Shown here: positions 34,788 to 44,410 of the stretch, piece by piece | Layout: each line of letters starts with the position of its first letter | Numbering within the stretch: the stretch's first letter is position 1 | Source of the DNA: Ceratothoa steindachneri | Lineage: Eukaryota; Arthropoda; Malacostraca; Isopoda; Cymothoidae | NCBI GenBank assembly: GCA_963969495.1 | Contig: OZ018321.1 | Coordinates: forward strand, 100,813,578-100,877,577 | Direction of reading: 5' to 3' | Length of the DNA: 64,000 bases | Program-made: the position numbers and the translations under genes | Notes under the pieces: generated by a model | What the model saw: the letters and a program-made list of their open reading frames with translations, nothing else | The model's database searches: none | What the model was told of the DNA's origin: nothing

Positions 34788-35868
34788 TCAACTAAACCGC
34801 AAATTTTGAGGGCAATTACTACTCACGTGTCCCGGAACTTCACAGGAATAGCACACGATGCTCCTCCTATGGAACGACGAAGCAGGGGGGTTGAGAAAAA
34901 AGGGCTTAACTTCACGGTGGTCCGACGAGAAGAGAGGTTTGGGTTTGGTGGGCCCAGTCAAATTATCAAACCTATTCACATTATTAGGAAAAAATTTGTT
35001 CTTGCTGGTATTGGATTTAGGAGATGTGGGTTCTGAATTCTTCCCTTTCTTCGGATAACAGTTGTGGCTACCCGTGTAGACGTCTGCCTCCTCGATGCCT
35101 TCCTTGAGAGTATGTCACATCCAGTCCTTCACCACAGATATGATTTCCGAAGAGCGCGAAGCAATAAATTGGTTCTTGAGGTCGAAATTGACCAGAGGGT
35201 CGTATTCATGAGGCACCTTGGACGCGTCAATCTAAAATTAAAATGACGCTGTAGGGAGTTATCAAACTGACGGAAGGGCTGGTTTGTTTTAATGCGACAG
35301 GGCTTGAATTTATCTTGGTAGAAATCTGAGATCATATTGTAAGCGGCGCGCAACTCGGCTTTTAACGATAATTGTTGCCTCTGATGGACGGAAATATATA
35401 TGTCCCTGAGTTGGAAGCTCAAGAGGGGCAATAATTCTGCTACGCAGTTAGTCTCGATATCCCACTGGCTCACCTTGAAAACTTTTTTGAAGTAGGTGAT
35501 ATACATAAGACACTAAGTCTTCGCTTTCTTTAAAGAGGGGGAGTTTTATGGTATCATGCTGGGGTGAGTCTAGTCTATAAATTGACGAGTTTATAGATAC
35601 TGTCTCACTCCTAGCTCGGCTAATTTCACAATTTGTGAGAGAGAATTCTCTATCTTTCTTCTCATTCCTTTGAATCTCTTCTTTCTTCTCGTTCTATTTC
35701 TTCTCTTCTTTCTTCCCATTGCTTTTCTCTTTCTTCTGGTTCCTTTTTTTCTTCTTATCTTCTTTGTACTCTTTCTCTTCTTTCTTCTTCCTGGATGTAG
35801 GATATCAGATCTTTGCCACTTAGTCCAACTTACTCACCTTGGCCCTTGAAAATATCAAGCGGCGACAT
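34788..35868 (-). pseudogene. Gypsy family A Gag
   Basis: Capsid/nucleocapsid polyprotein. The ATG at 35868 is preceded by the same leader as the copy at 39.8 kb. The N-terminus reads MSPLDIFKGQGE, then a stop, then GLSGKDLISYIQEEERRE, then a Lys/Glu/Arg-rich coiled-coil stretch (the pyrimidine-rich 35640-35790 on the plus strand). A middle part with AELLPLLSFQLRDIYIS lies at about 35450-35395, LKAELRAAYNMISDFYQDKF at about 35365-35305, and an intact CCHC knuckle CYSCEVPGHVSSNC at about 34862-34820. Stops near 35830 and 35620-35520 and a frameshift near 35500 break it. Confidence 0.85.
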
Positions 35869-36475
35869 GCTGCTGGTTTTCCGCCACGGGCACAATAATA
35901 AGAATTAAATTAACGTACGACAATAAATATGGCAGAATTATGAATTCCTTTGCGCACGAAGGGGAGTGCGAATGGTTTTGCTAAACAAACCAAAACAGGA
36001 ACAACAAAAGGGAGGTGTGTGCAAAACACTAGTGAGAGAGCTTTTGTGGTCGAAATTTTACTGTGATTTAGACGAGAGTTACAGCACTCCTAGAACAGCA
36101 ATACGAAGAATAATACTATTTTTCTATACCTTCAACTTACGGCACAAGATGAGTCCTTGAAGGACAACAATTCATTTCCATGGTGGAACAAACTTAGTAG
36201 TTAAACACGATCACTCGACAATGAATTCACCAGAAAAAGTAAATGTAAACGGAAACAAATACACCCTGCAAAAAGGTATGCAATGGTTATTTCTCAGCTT
36301 AATACCCCTGAACTGGAGCGAAGATTAGCCAAGAATTAACAATTTAACCAAGATTAAGCAATAGATTGATCAAATTTCAATCAATTGATTGACCAAGATT
36401 AATCCTAATAAACCTGATACCAGTTAAATATATGATAAATATTACTATATGTCTTAGAATAGGGTCAAGTTAACC
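35869..36475 (-). other. 5' untranslated leader of gypsy family A
   Basis: The part next to the Gag start (35869-35985: ATTCGCACTCCCCTTCGTGC in reverse complement, then a TAATTTTGCCATA-like stretch) matches 39700-39802 upstream of the plus-strand copy. The rest is AT-rich and includes repeated ATTGATTGA-like words near 36368-36400. I could not identify a tRNA primer-binding site. Confidence 0.6.
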
Positions 36476-37340
36476 CTTTCTGCGTTTGGCGGGGAGGATA
36501 GCCGTACAAACAAACGAACAATATTGACCGAGAGTAGCTAAAACGAGCTGACGAGGGACGCTTACAAGGGGAGGGCGCGAGTAGAGAGTGCCATTGTACC
36601 GAAGAGATGCGTATTGCTGTTACCTCGGAGATGTTGTCCGAGGGAGTATTCCCTGCCTTGTCGCAAATTTCAAATAATAGTCTCTTAACAATGACTATTA
36701 CGGGATGAACTTAGATCTTGTTTTCGAGTTAAAACACGAATGTAGACGGCAAGTTGCGTTCAAGGAGCGGGTAGACCGACTATTGGGTAGACTTATGTTA
36801 ATTACTCGAGAATAGTTAGAGCTTGAGGTGTTCTGCGAGATTTGTGCAGAATCCAACGGGACGTAAATAGTGGGTAGTGACGGAGGGAAGAGGCAGGGGA
36901 TACCTACCGGGCGGTAGACGGTGCATACTGCCTTCCACCTTTGGCGCCGGAGGATTGATAGTATGGTTGAATGGAGTTTACCCCCTCCTTCCGAAGCGGA
37001 GGGTTCCAGCGTCCAACGCATCGGCAGGCGAGAGTAGTCTCTCCCTTGTTGCATGATCGCAAGAACGTTCCTAAGTCAGCGAGGCGAAAATTTAACCGAC
37101 TCCAGATGGGACATTTTGGGCTCTCAAACTTTTCGTGATTTTCTGCGATAGTGTGCTTTCATATCACCACGGCGTCTCATGGATTGGCCACTTCCATTAG
37201 CACAGACAAAAAGCGTAGACCAGGTGTCTATTGTCTCTCACTCCATTTAAGGCACGTCAGTGCGCATCTTACTCTTTCTCTCTCTCTGGTCTCTAACAAT
37301 TGGAATCAGTATCCATCCCTGCCTATAGCATACTAGGTAC
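36476..37340 (-). mobile_element. 5' LTR of gypsy family A element
   Basis: Matches, in reverse complement, the solo LTR at 48.96-49.78 kb from the TCTCTCTCTCTGG-like stretch (37271-37292) through CTCCGAAGCGGAGGGTT (36995-37010) and GAATAGTTAGAGCTTGAGGT (36810-36830), to GACAATATTGTTCG-like (about 36511-36524). The length is near 860 bp. Together with 33765-34375 it brackets Gag and protease, so 33765-37340 is one internally deleted element. Confidence 0.75.
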
Positions 37341-37344
37341 AGAA

Positions 37345-38130
37345 GAAGGAAGAATATGACAATGTTAAAAAGCTTCTCGAGAAGGTAAACTATACTAAGT
37401 TTAAATGAGATGTTTGTGTTGATTTTAAAATGCTTCCCTTCTTACTCGGATTACAAGGTGGGTACACCAAGTATTCATGTTTTCTTTGCCTCTGGGAGAG
37501 TATGGTTGATCGTGAACTTTATCAGAAGGTTGACTGGCCCCCTCGATATGACTTGCAGCCAGGAAAAGTAAATGTTATTAGACAGCCACTTTTAGAGCCT
37601 GCTTAAGTTTTGCTACCTCTACTTCATATAAAGTTCGGTTTGGTCAAACAGTTTGTAAAAGCTTTAGATCAAGGTGGAGAAGCACTTCAAGAGATTCGTC
37701 TACTCTTTCCAAAGCTATCAAACGCCAAAGTTAAGGGTGGTATATTTACTGAACCGCACGTAAGGAAAATGTTGAAGTCAGTGCAACTTGAGGGTGCAAT
37801 GAGTGATGTTGAAAGTGAGGCATGGTTTGCATTTCGAAATATAGTTAATGGATTTCTTGGTAAAAATAAAGACCCAAACTACAAGCTGCTGGTATCAAAC
37901 CTCTTAGAAAGTTATAAGAATTCAGGATGTAGAATGTGACTAAATGTGCACTTTTGCATTCACAGTTTGAGCATTTTTCGTGAAAATTAGGGAAAAGTCA
38001 GCGAGGAGCATGGTGAGAGTTTCCATCAGGACATTGTAGTAATGGAGAAAAGATACTAAGGAAGGTGGGACACTGCTATGTATGATGGGAAACTATATAT
38101 GGTCAATGGTCCGTAAAGTCAAGGATCTCA
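37345..38130 (+). pseudogene. CYFC family copy D: C-terminal half
   Basis: Function unknown. Seen: KKEEYDNVKKLLEKVNYTKF (37342-37404), a stop, DVCVDFKMLPFLLGLQGGYT (37408-37465), KYSCFLCLWES (37468-37500), VDWPPRYDLQPGKVNVIRQP and LLEPA (37531-37605), LPLLHIKFGLVKQFVKALDQ (37613-37672), AKVKGGIFTEPHVRKML (37724-37775), EAWFAFRNIVNGFLGKNKDP (37818-37877), LLESYKNSGCRM, a stop, then FRENxGKVSEEHGESFHQDI (37970-38025) and RRWDTAMY-like. It resumes almost exactly where copy C stops, on the far side of the gypsy element. One short stretch (around YESM / YDNV) appears to be present in both pieces. Confidence 0.8.
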
Positions 38131-38539
38131 GAGTAAGAAAGCACGTTCTTTTAGTGGACTTTTAGTAGGTTATCTATTATAATCACATTTTCTTATTAGT
38201 TTTAAAAGGAATATAAGGACAAAATATTATCAGCTATTATTCATGGACAATGTGAATATAGTAAATAGAGTGAACTTTCGCAGCTATTTATGATTAGTTT
38301 TATATACAAATTCAAAATTATCTCTAAACATATCGATGATATGCAATTTGCTATGGTATTTTTGGAATCAGAAGGTAAAACCACCTAATGAAACACTAAA
38401 AACATTTGAAGAAACAAAACTAGTGTTAACCAGTGTTATTCTTGATTTAAACAATCCTAATTAATTTCCAGGAGGAGAAATTTACAATGACTAGCCTACA
38501 CTTAATGTTATTAATTATATCAACCAAACTTTTTGAATC
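38131..38539. other. No recognisable feature
   Basis: AT-rich spacer between CYFC copy D and the Tc1-like element. No inverted repeat ends could be defined. Confidence 0.4.
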
Positions 38540-39600
38540 ATAGAGACCACAAAGCATAGAATACAGTTAAATAGTCAATAAAATCGCCAAATTTTCGCAG
38601 CCATGAAGCATATACACCAATGTACCACAGGTAATGGGATAGGTAATGAGTATCATGTTGAACTCTCTTTAGCCCAGGGAAGTGCTGAAACTCAATTTTG
38701 CCTCGTGATAGCTGGAAACTTGTTACCCCATGCCGTATCATGTAAATACACGCCTTATTATGTTGACCAATGCCGTCTCGATAATTGTCCACAGTTCGCC
38801 GATGTCCATAGGTTTCAGATATGTCGTGTGAATAGACCTGGCCGCCACATTCCATAAATGCTTCAATGGGTTCATGTCAGGTCAAAGTGGTGCCAATACC
38901 ACCCGTCATAACTCTCTAGAATGTTCTCGGAACCTATACTGAGCAATTCGGTCCAGCCTCGATGACAAGGTGCATTGCACTGCTGGAATATCTCATCGTT
39001 GCTTGGGTACATCAAGTCCATGAATGGATGCAAATGGTCCGCGACCAGGCCAACGTAGCAGTTCCAAATCAATGACGTGTTTAGGTTGACAAGCGAATCC
39101 CACGTCACTAAACTGAACACAGGTATGGAACTACCAGCATTATGCAAGGAATCTTACTGAAAATAGGTTGCCATGGCCAGATGGGGTCTTAGGTCCACCA
39201 AAAACCTACCATAAGCCGGAACAAATGAATGGGTGACTATTCACATCACGCCATATGTTTTAAGCGTTTCGAGCCTATGGTTAGAGCTATGTATTGTGAC
39301 GTATACTAATACAGGCAATCTGGTGAGTATTCTGCTCTAATTTCTCATAGAAGGTAAAAATGCTGCACTTAACCGATTCCTATGCGTCTTGTGGATTCAG
39401 CATTGAATGTCAATGGGATTTTATCTAGTGCCGCTGGTCTGTTACCATGTAAAATTCTAACTAGGTTCCGATAATCACGATCGTTGAGCTCCCATGAGTG
39501 GCAATTGAGCTGACCACGCTGGTATTCATAATTTCCACACAGTTCCAGAAATAGAATCACCCATCTGTATGCAGCCCACTACCATGTCTCGATAATACAC
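38540..39600 (-). pseudogene. Tc1-like transposase, decayed
   Basis: Cut-and-paste DDE transposase of the Tc1/mariner superfamily. Seen on the minus strand: LNDRDYRNLVRILHGNRPAA and FNAESTRRI (about 39490-39375, part of the DNA-binding region), VTWDSLVNLNTSLIWNCYVG and LVADHLHPFMDLMYPSNDEI (about 39100-38990), FQQCNAPCHRGWTELL (about 38988-38940), and after a frame change PDMNPLKHLWNVAA (about 38882-38841), then a diverged C-terminus to 38540. In active relatives these motifs read FQQDNA and NPIEHLW, so the second Asp is Cys and the catalytic Glu is Lys here. Length fits the usual 340-residue protein. No terminal inverted repeats are evident. Confidence 0.85.
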
Positions 39601-39650
39601 TGGTAATTCACTTTGCAAAATCTTGACCGTAAAAGCTTTTTCGCGAGTGT

Positions 39651-39662
39651 CCCCCCCCCCCC
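39651..39662. repeat. Poly-C run
   Basis: Twelve C residues, just upstream of the leader of the plus-strand family A gypsy copy. On the other strand it is a G-run like those in the LTR at 46.03 kb and in the 16.4-16.7 kb block. Confidence 0.95.
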
Positions 39663-39802
39663 GCACATTGTTGTCCTTGTGTTCGTTAGTTAGCTAAACC
39701 ATTTGCACTCCCGTTCGTGCGCGAAAGAACCCATAATTTTGCCATACTTGTTGTGTGTTAATTTAAATATTCTTGTTGTACCCATTGCGTAAACCAGCAA
39801 GC
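39663..39802 (+). other. 5' leader of the plus-strand gypsy family A copy
   Basis: CGTTCGTGCGCGAAAGAACC and ATTTTGCCATACTTGTTGTG are shared (with changes) with 35869-35985 in reverse complement. The LTR that should precede it is absent; the Tc1-like relic lies there instead. Confidence 0.65.
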
Positions 39803-40790
39803 ATGTTGCCGTTTGAAATTTTAAGTCCAAAGGTGAGTCATTCGGACTCAGTGGGAAAGATTTGATTGCCTATATTCAGAAAGAAGAAAGAAGAGAAAAA
39901 GACGAAAGAAGAGACAGAGAGGAAAGAGAAAAGAAAGGGGAACGAGAAGAAAGAAAGGAAGAAAGGGAACGAGAAAAAAGAAAGAGAATTCGCTCTCACG
40001 AATTTGTGATGAGCAAGAGCGAGGAACAAGACGCTCTCCAATAACTCCTTGAGTGTTATGCTAGACGCACCGCAGTCTGCGACCATAAAACTCCTCGTCT
40101 TTAAAGAAGTCGAAGACTTTGGTTCTTATCTCACCCGCTTCGAGAGGATCTTCGATGTGAACCGGTGGGAGATCGAAACTGACGGTGTAGCACAATTATT
40201 GCCCCTGGTGAGCTTTCAACTCAGAGATATTTTCATTGCCCTTCCATCAAATGCAAGAATTGATTACTCCTCGTTAAAAGCCGAGTGGCCTTTAACCTAA
40301 CGAGACCTTTTGAAAGTTTTGCTATTCCCTAAAGCATCATTTTAACTTTTGGATTGAAGCGTCCAAGGTACCGCATGAATACGACGCCCTGATCGATTTC
40401 GTCCTCAAGGACCAATTGCTTGCGTCACTCCCTTCTTAAATCAGATCCTTCGTGAAGGATCGGAGGTGCCATACTCTTAAGGAACGCATCGACGAGGCAG
40501 ACTTCTACGCGGCAGGCCACCACTGCTAACCGAAGAAAGGGAAGAAATCAGAACCCCCATCTCCTAAACCAAAATCCAGCAAGAACAAATTTGTTCCTAA
40601 TAATAGGAATAAGTCCGTGAAGGTGACTGAGCCTGACAAATCCAAACCCATCTTATCGTCGGACCACCGTGATTTTAAGCCCTTTTCCCTCAACCTCCCT
40701 GCTTCGTCGTTTCCCAAGAGGACCATCGAGTGCTATTCTTGTGGAGTTCCTTGTCACGTGAGATCCAACTTCCCTCAAACTCGCAGTTTA
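39803..40790 (+). pseudogene. Gypsy family A Gag, plus-strand copy
   Basis: ATG at 39803 (MLPFEILSPKVSHSDS), a frameshift, then GKDLIAYIQKEERREKDERR and a long Glu/Lys/Arg stretch (39850-40000). APQSATIKLLVFKEVEDFGS with YLTRFERIFDV and QLLPLVSFQLRDIFIALPS follow (40067-40250), then further Gag readings broken by frame changes, e.g. DFVLKDQLLASLPS-like (40396-40438). The zinc knuckle CYSCGVPCHVRSNF (40732-40773) has lost its last Cys. Frameshifts near 39855, 40040 and 40290 and several stops make it inactive. The purine-rich tract is noticeably one-sided (almost no C or T). Confidence 0.85.
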
Positions 40791-41170
40791 GAAGCACCCC
40801 TTATTCCAACCATATACACCAGGTCATTGCTACTACTACCACCCCACCCTCGCTCGGAAAATGAAGCCCCCTCTTCTTCCAACCTGCCGAATACGGCTGG
40901 CCACCAGGTGAATTTTTTGTTAGATAAAACTACCCCTGGGGCCTTCCAATTTGAAACTGAAGCCGTGAATGGGTGCCGGATCTCCACCCTCTTACGTGAT
41001 AGAGGGTGCACGTGCATTGTTGTATCCGATATGCCACTCCACTTTGTGTTACCAGGCCACGATAAGTTTACTGTAATGCATGATTACTAGGGGCGCGACA
41101 ATAAATTTCCTATCGTTAACTGCTACATTTAATGCGCGTATTTTACTGGTTGGGCTGAAATCGTGGCAGC
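40791..41170 (+). pseudogene. Gypsy family A protease, plus-strand copy
   Basis: Seen: NTAGHQVNFLLDKTTPGAFQ (40893-40950), VNGCRISTLLRDRGCTCIVV (40968-41027), GHDKFTVMHDY, a stop at 41087-41089, then KFPIVN-YYFTGWAEIVAAP-like readings to about 41170. The active-site Asp-Thr-Gly has become Asp-Arg-Gly (DRG). It continues into the short pre-integrase sequence without any RT or RNase H, as in the minus-strand copy, which has also lost pol. Confidence 0.8.
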
Positions 41171-42175
41171 CCCATTAGTTTTTGTCTGTTCTAATTGTTC
41201 AGCCCCCCCTTGATTTTTTCCGCCCTCGTAGCTCAACCTGTAACTACCCGTTACCGCGCGAAGAAGTAATTGAAAGCCCATACACCTCTGGAACCCACGT
41301 GTGCCTGCGAATTTCAGCGTACCATCACCCATGACTTTGCCAAAAGCAAGAGAGAATGTGAATCTCATCGTCCCCTGTGGACAGAAGCCTAGAATAAAAC
41401 ACGCGCGAAACCGTCATAGGCAATAAGATGATTTTTTTTTTCATCATCATGGACGACCTCCTCTATCGAATGTGTACCGAAGAAAACGAAACCAAGTACC
41501 ACACACTATGTGAGCCCCGTTTCCACGTTCCTCTAATCCTGCAGACGGCTGAAGATAACCTATTTGCTGGTCATCTTAGACCCATGAAAACCGCTCAGAT
41601 GATCTTCAAATAATTTATTGGCCTGGCGCAACCGATGAAATTCTTCGATATTGTCGTTTGTGCAACATTTACCAAAAGACGGTCATAAAAAAACAAGTCA
41701 GACCTACGTCCTTGCAGAAGGGACCTATAATCTCTGAACCCTTCTCCCGAGTAGCTATCGACCTAATCGAACCGATCCACCCACTGTCAAGCGAAGCCCA
41801 TAGTTACGTTTTAGAGCTCGTTGACTTTGCCACTCGATTTCCAGAGGCCGTACCCCTCAAGAAAATCGATAGCATTACCTGCGCCGAAGCCCTTATTTGC
41901 ATCTTTTCCTGTGTGGGCCTGCACAAAGAAATACTCTCGGATCGTGGTCGTCAATTCACTTCCGAATTTATGAAGTACGTTGATAAATTATTGATGATCA
42001 AGAACCTGTTTACCACTCATTTTCCTCTGAGTGGAAATGGAATATGCGAAAGGCTAAATAGAAGCCTCAAGGCCATTCTCAGGAAGTTGTGTGCAAATCA
42101 GCCAACTGAATGGCATCGCAACCTTCCGGTAGCTCTCTTTCCCTACTGTGAAATTCTTCATCGTAATTAGGTTTC
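41171..42175 (+). pseudogene. Gypsy integrase
   Basis: Inserts the DNA copy into the genome. Seen: DDLLYRMCTEENETKYHTLC (41451-41510) and LQTAEDNLFAGHLRPMKTAQ (41543-41600), the region of the HHCC zinc finger; then a frame change and CNIYQKTVIKKQ. The catalytic core follows: FSRVAIDLIEPI (41743-41778), LHKEILSDRGRQFTSEFMKY (41919-41978) and GNGICERLNRSLKAIL (42037-42085), which supply the D, D and E positions, all present. It ends with FPYCEILHRN and a stop at 42168-42170. Its 170-residue uninterrupted reading (41658-42170) is the longest intact stretch in this cluster. No RT or RNase H lies between protease and integrase. Confidence 0.9.
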
Positions 42176-42234
42176 GACTCATTTGAACTTTTATATGGCA
42201 GAAAGTTCAGAGACCCCTGAGTATCCTAAATGAA

Positions 42235-42475
42235 CTTTATTAATTTAGAATGTATTTATTAGGCAAATAATTTGTAGTGGAAACGAACCACAAGCCCCTA
42301 TCATACATACGTAACGTCAAGAAGAATAACGGTCGCTTGATTTGTTGAAGTTTGTTCCTTCAGGAATTCCAATAGTGCATTTTGTACTTAAAAGGCACTA
42401 ATAACTGTATGGCGGATAGGTTAAGTAGAAACTCGTTAGATTCTTCTTCAAACTATATCAGAGCATTTCCCTTTT
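42235..42475 (+). pseudogene. Gypsy RNase H fragment placed behind integrase
   Basis: FRMYLLGK, a stop, FVVETNHKPLSYIRNVKKNN with GRLI (42243-42345), a damaged middle, then YLKGTNNCMADRLSRNSLDS (42390-42445). TDHKPL and NxxADxLSR are the usual end of the gypsy RNase H domain, which normally comes before integrase. Its position behind integrase shows either a rearranged element or a piece of a different one. It is similar to, but clearly not a copy of, the RNase H at 45.1-45.5 kb. Confidence 0.8.
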
Positions 42476-42869
42476 ATAATCCATGTATTAATTTTGTTGA
42501 TGAAATAAATTTGTATATTTAACTTTAGTATCAAGTGTGTAAGGTTTAACACTATATCTTTGCAAACACTCGTCTCAGTCGAGTAAAGCATAGTGTTATT
42601 CGTTATAATAATAGAGTATAGTAGTTCCCTTTTGTTTTAACGATTGCTATCCCTTTGTTTTGAAACTTAAGAAGCTGGAGAAGCTCAAGGAACTAATATA
42701 ATAATTTGTTTGTGTTTTTTTTGTGTGATTTTAGTTAGTGGTTATTAAGATCGAGAAACCAAGTACGAATAGGTCAGTGCCCATATTTAGGTAGGCTAAT
42801 TCTCTAGAAGGCATGATTCTTGTTGCAAGGAATTTTAGTTGGTTGACTATTGCGCCCCCAAGTGCAAAG
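42476..42869. other. AT-rich spacer; probable leader of the next gypsy copy at its end
   Basis: No protein motif. The last 60 bases precede a Gag ATG at 42870, so they are presumably part of the untranslated leader of family B. No LTR could be recognised here by comparison with 45.74-46.88 kb. Confidence 0.4.
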
Positions 42870-43690
42870 ATGACTCAGTTCGAAATCTTTAAAGCGCAAG
42901 GAGAGTCCTTGGGACTTTCCGGAAAATAATTAATTGAGTACGTTCAAGAGGAGCAAAGAACGGAAAGAGAAAGAGAAATTCAACGAGAAGAAAGAAAAAG
43001 AGAAATCCAACGAGAAGAAAGAACAGGAGAATTTCAACGAGAAGAAAGAGAAAGAGAAACCCAATGAGAAGAAAGAGAGGAACGGAAAAGACAAGCTAAG
43101 CTTCATCATCAGATTGAATTAGCTCGTGTTGAAGCAGAAATACAGTCAGCCAGTTCACGTTCAGAAGCCCCCCCAATCTCCCACTAAAGCTCCCTAATTT
43201 CAGGGATGGAGAGGTTTTGGAGCATTTTTAGCCCATTTCGAAAAGATCCTCGAAATCAATAACATGGATCTGGAGGCTGAACGTGTAGTCAGATTACTTC
43301 CCTTGTTAAATTGTAAATTGCGCGAAATTTTTATATCTTTACCATCTGAATGTACAATTAACCTTAAAAGCTGAGTTATTGGCCGCTCATAATATGATTC
43401 CCGATTTCTACCGCCAAGAATTTCGAGGAGGTCGTATTAAACCCGGACAGACGTTCCGTCAATTTGGATACATTCTTCAGAGGAATTTTAAATTTTGGTT
43501 AGAATCCTCAAAAGTTGATCCTAACTACGAGTCCTTAACAGACTTCGTGTTGCGGGATCAATTTTTGGCGTCTCTCTCGACGGAGATCCGCGCGTTCGTC
43601 AAGGATCGTCGGTGCCAGACCTTTAAAGAATGTACCGAAGAAGCGGATGTCTATGCCGCAAGCCATAATTTATACCCAAAGGAGATTTGA
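42870..43690 (+). pseudogene. Gypsy family B Gag
   Basis: ATG at 42870; MTQFEIFKAQGESLGLSGK followed by a stop, then LIEYVQEEQRTEREREIQRE and further Glu/Arg/Lys repeats (to about 43120). A broken middle with FLYLYHL-like readings, then KAELLAAHNMIPDFYRQEFR (43367-43425), GQTFRQFGYILQRNFKFWLE (43446-43505) and LRDQFLASLSTEIRAFVKDR (43550-43608). The stop after YPKEI lies at 43688-43690. The N-terminal plan (DIFK/EIFK, QGE, LSGK-LI-Y-Q-EE, coiled coil) is shared with family A, so A and B are related families. Confidence 0.85.
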
Positions 43691-44410
43691 AATTCTCAAC
43701 AATCCCCCTACAAGGAAAGAAGGAAGGATTCGCGCCCCTTCACAGGAAAGCCGATGAAGATTCCCGGCCCCGTAAAACACAAAAACTTCTTTCCCCAAAA
43801 CCAACAACGGGACTCCAAACCTCCCGTTAAGATTTCTCCTCCATCTCTCTTCCCGAGGCGACCAATCATATGCTTCACCTGTGGTGTAGAAAACCGGCTT
43901 CCCCGGTGGTACAGACCCAAGCAGCAACTTCTTCCCCTCCGTCAGGCCACCAGGTAAATTTTATTTTCGATAAAAGTTCATCGGGAACTTTGAAATTTGA
44001 GGGATCAGCGTGAACAGCTGCCGAGTGTCTACTCTCGTCAGGGACACAGGATGTACGTGTTTCATCGTGTCCGACGAGCTCCTCCCCCCAGTGGACCCTA
44101 ACCACGAAAAATTTGCGCTGGTAAATGACTACCTTAGGTGGGCGAACCAATTCTCCGTCGTTAGATGTTACCTGCAGTGTCAATATTATGATGGCTGGGC
44201 TGAAGTCATTTCAGCACCCATACAATTCTGTTCCGTACTTATAGGACAGAGCCACCAAGTTAGTTCCGACCATGTGTCTCAGGCCGCCCTTCCTCGAGGC
44301 CGAGCTAAGAAAGAAGCCCATAGCCCGTCCCCATCAGAACCCCGATACCGTCCGATTTATCGGAGACCCTTAACCAGGACTTTAGGACAGCACAAAAGGA
44401 GTGTGAATTA
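43691..44410 (+). pseudogene. Gypsy family B nucleocapsid remnant and protease
   Basis: KIPGPVKHKNFFPQNQQRDS (43756-43815) and CFTCGV-ENRLP (43871-43905) are what is left of the zinc knuckle, which has lost its His and last Cys. VNSCRVSTLVRDTGCTCFIV (44008-44066) carries an intact Asp-Thr-Gly protease motif, the only one of the three protease copies in this window to do so. KFALVNDYLRWANQFSVVRC and YDGWAEVISAP follow. A stop at 44412-44414 ends the reading. Confidence 0.8.

Noticed and set aside
33765..37340. Exact target duplication around the gypsy element
   Set aside because: I could not find matching 4-6 bp at the two outer ends, and the LTR ends are too diverged to fix by eye.
39838..40086. 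Minus-strand Phe/Ser-rich frame with a membrane-like profile
   Set aside because: It is the antisense of the purine-rich Lys/Glu Gag tract.
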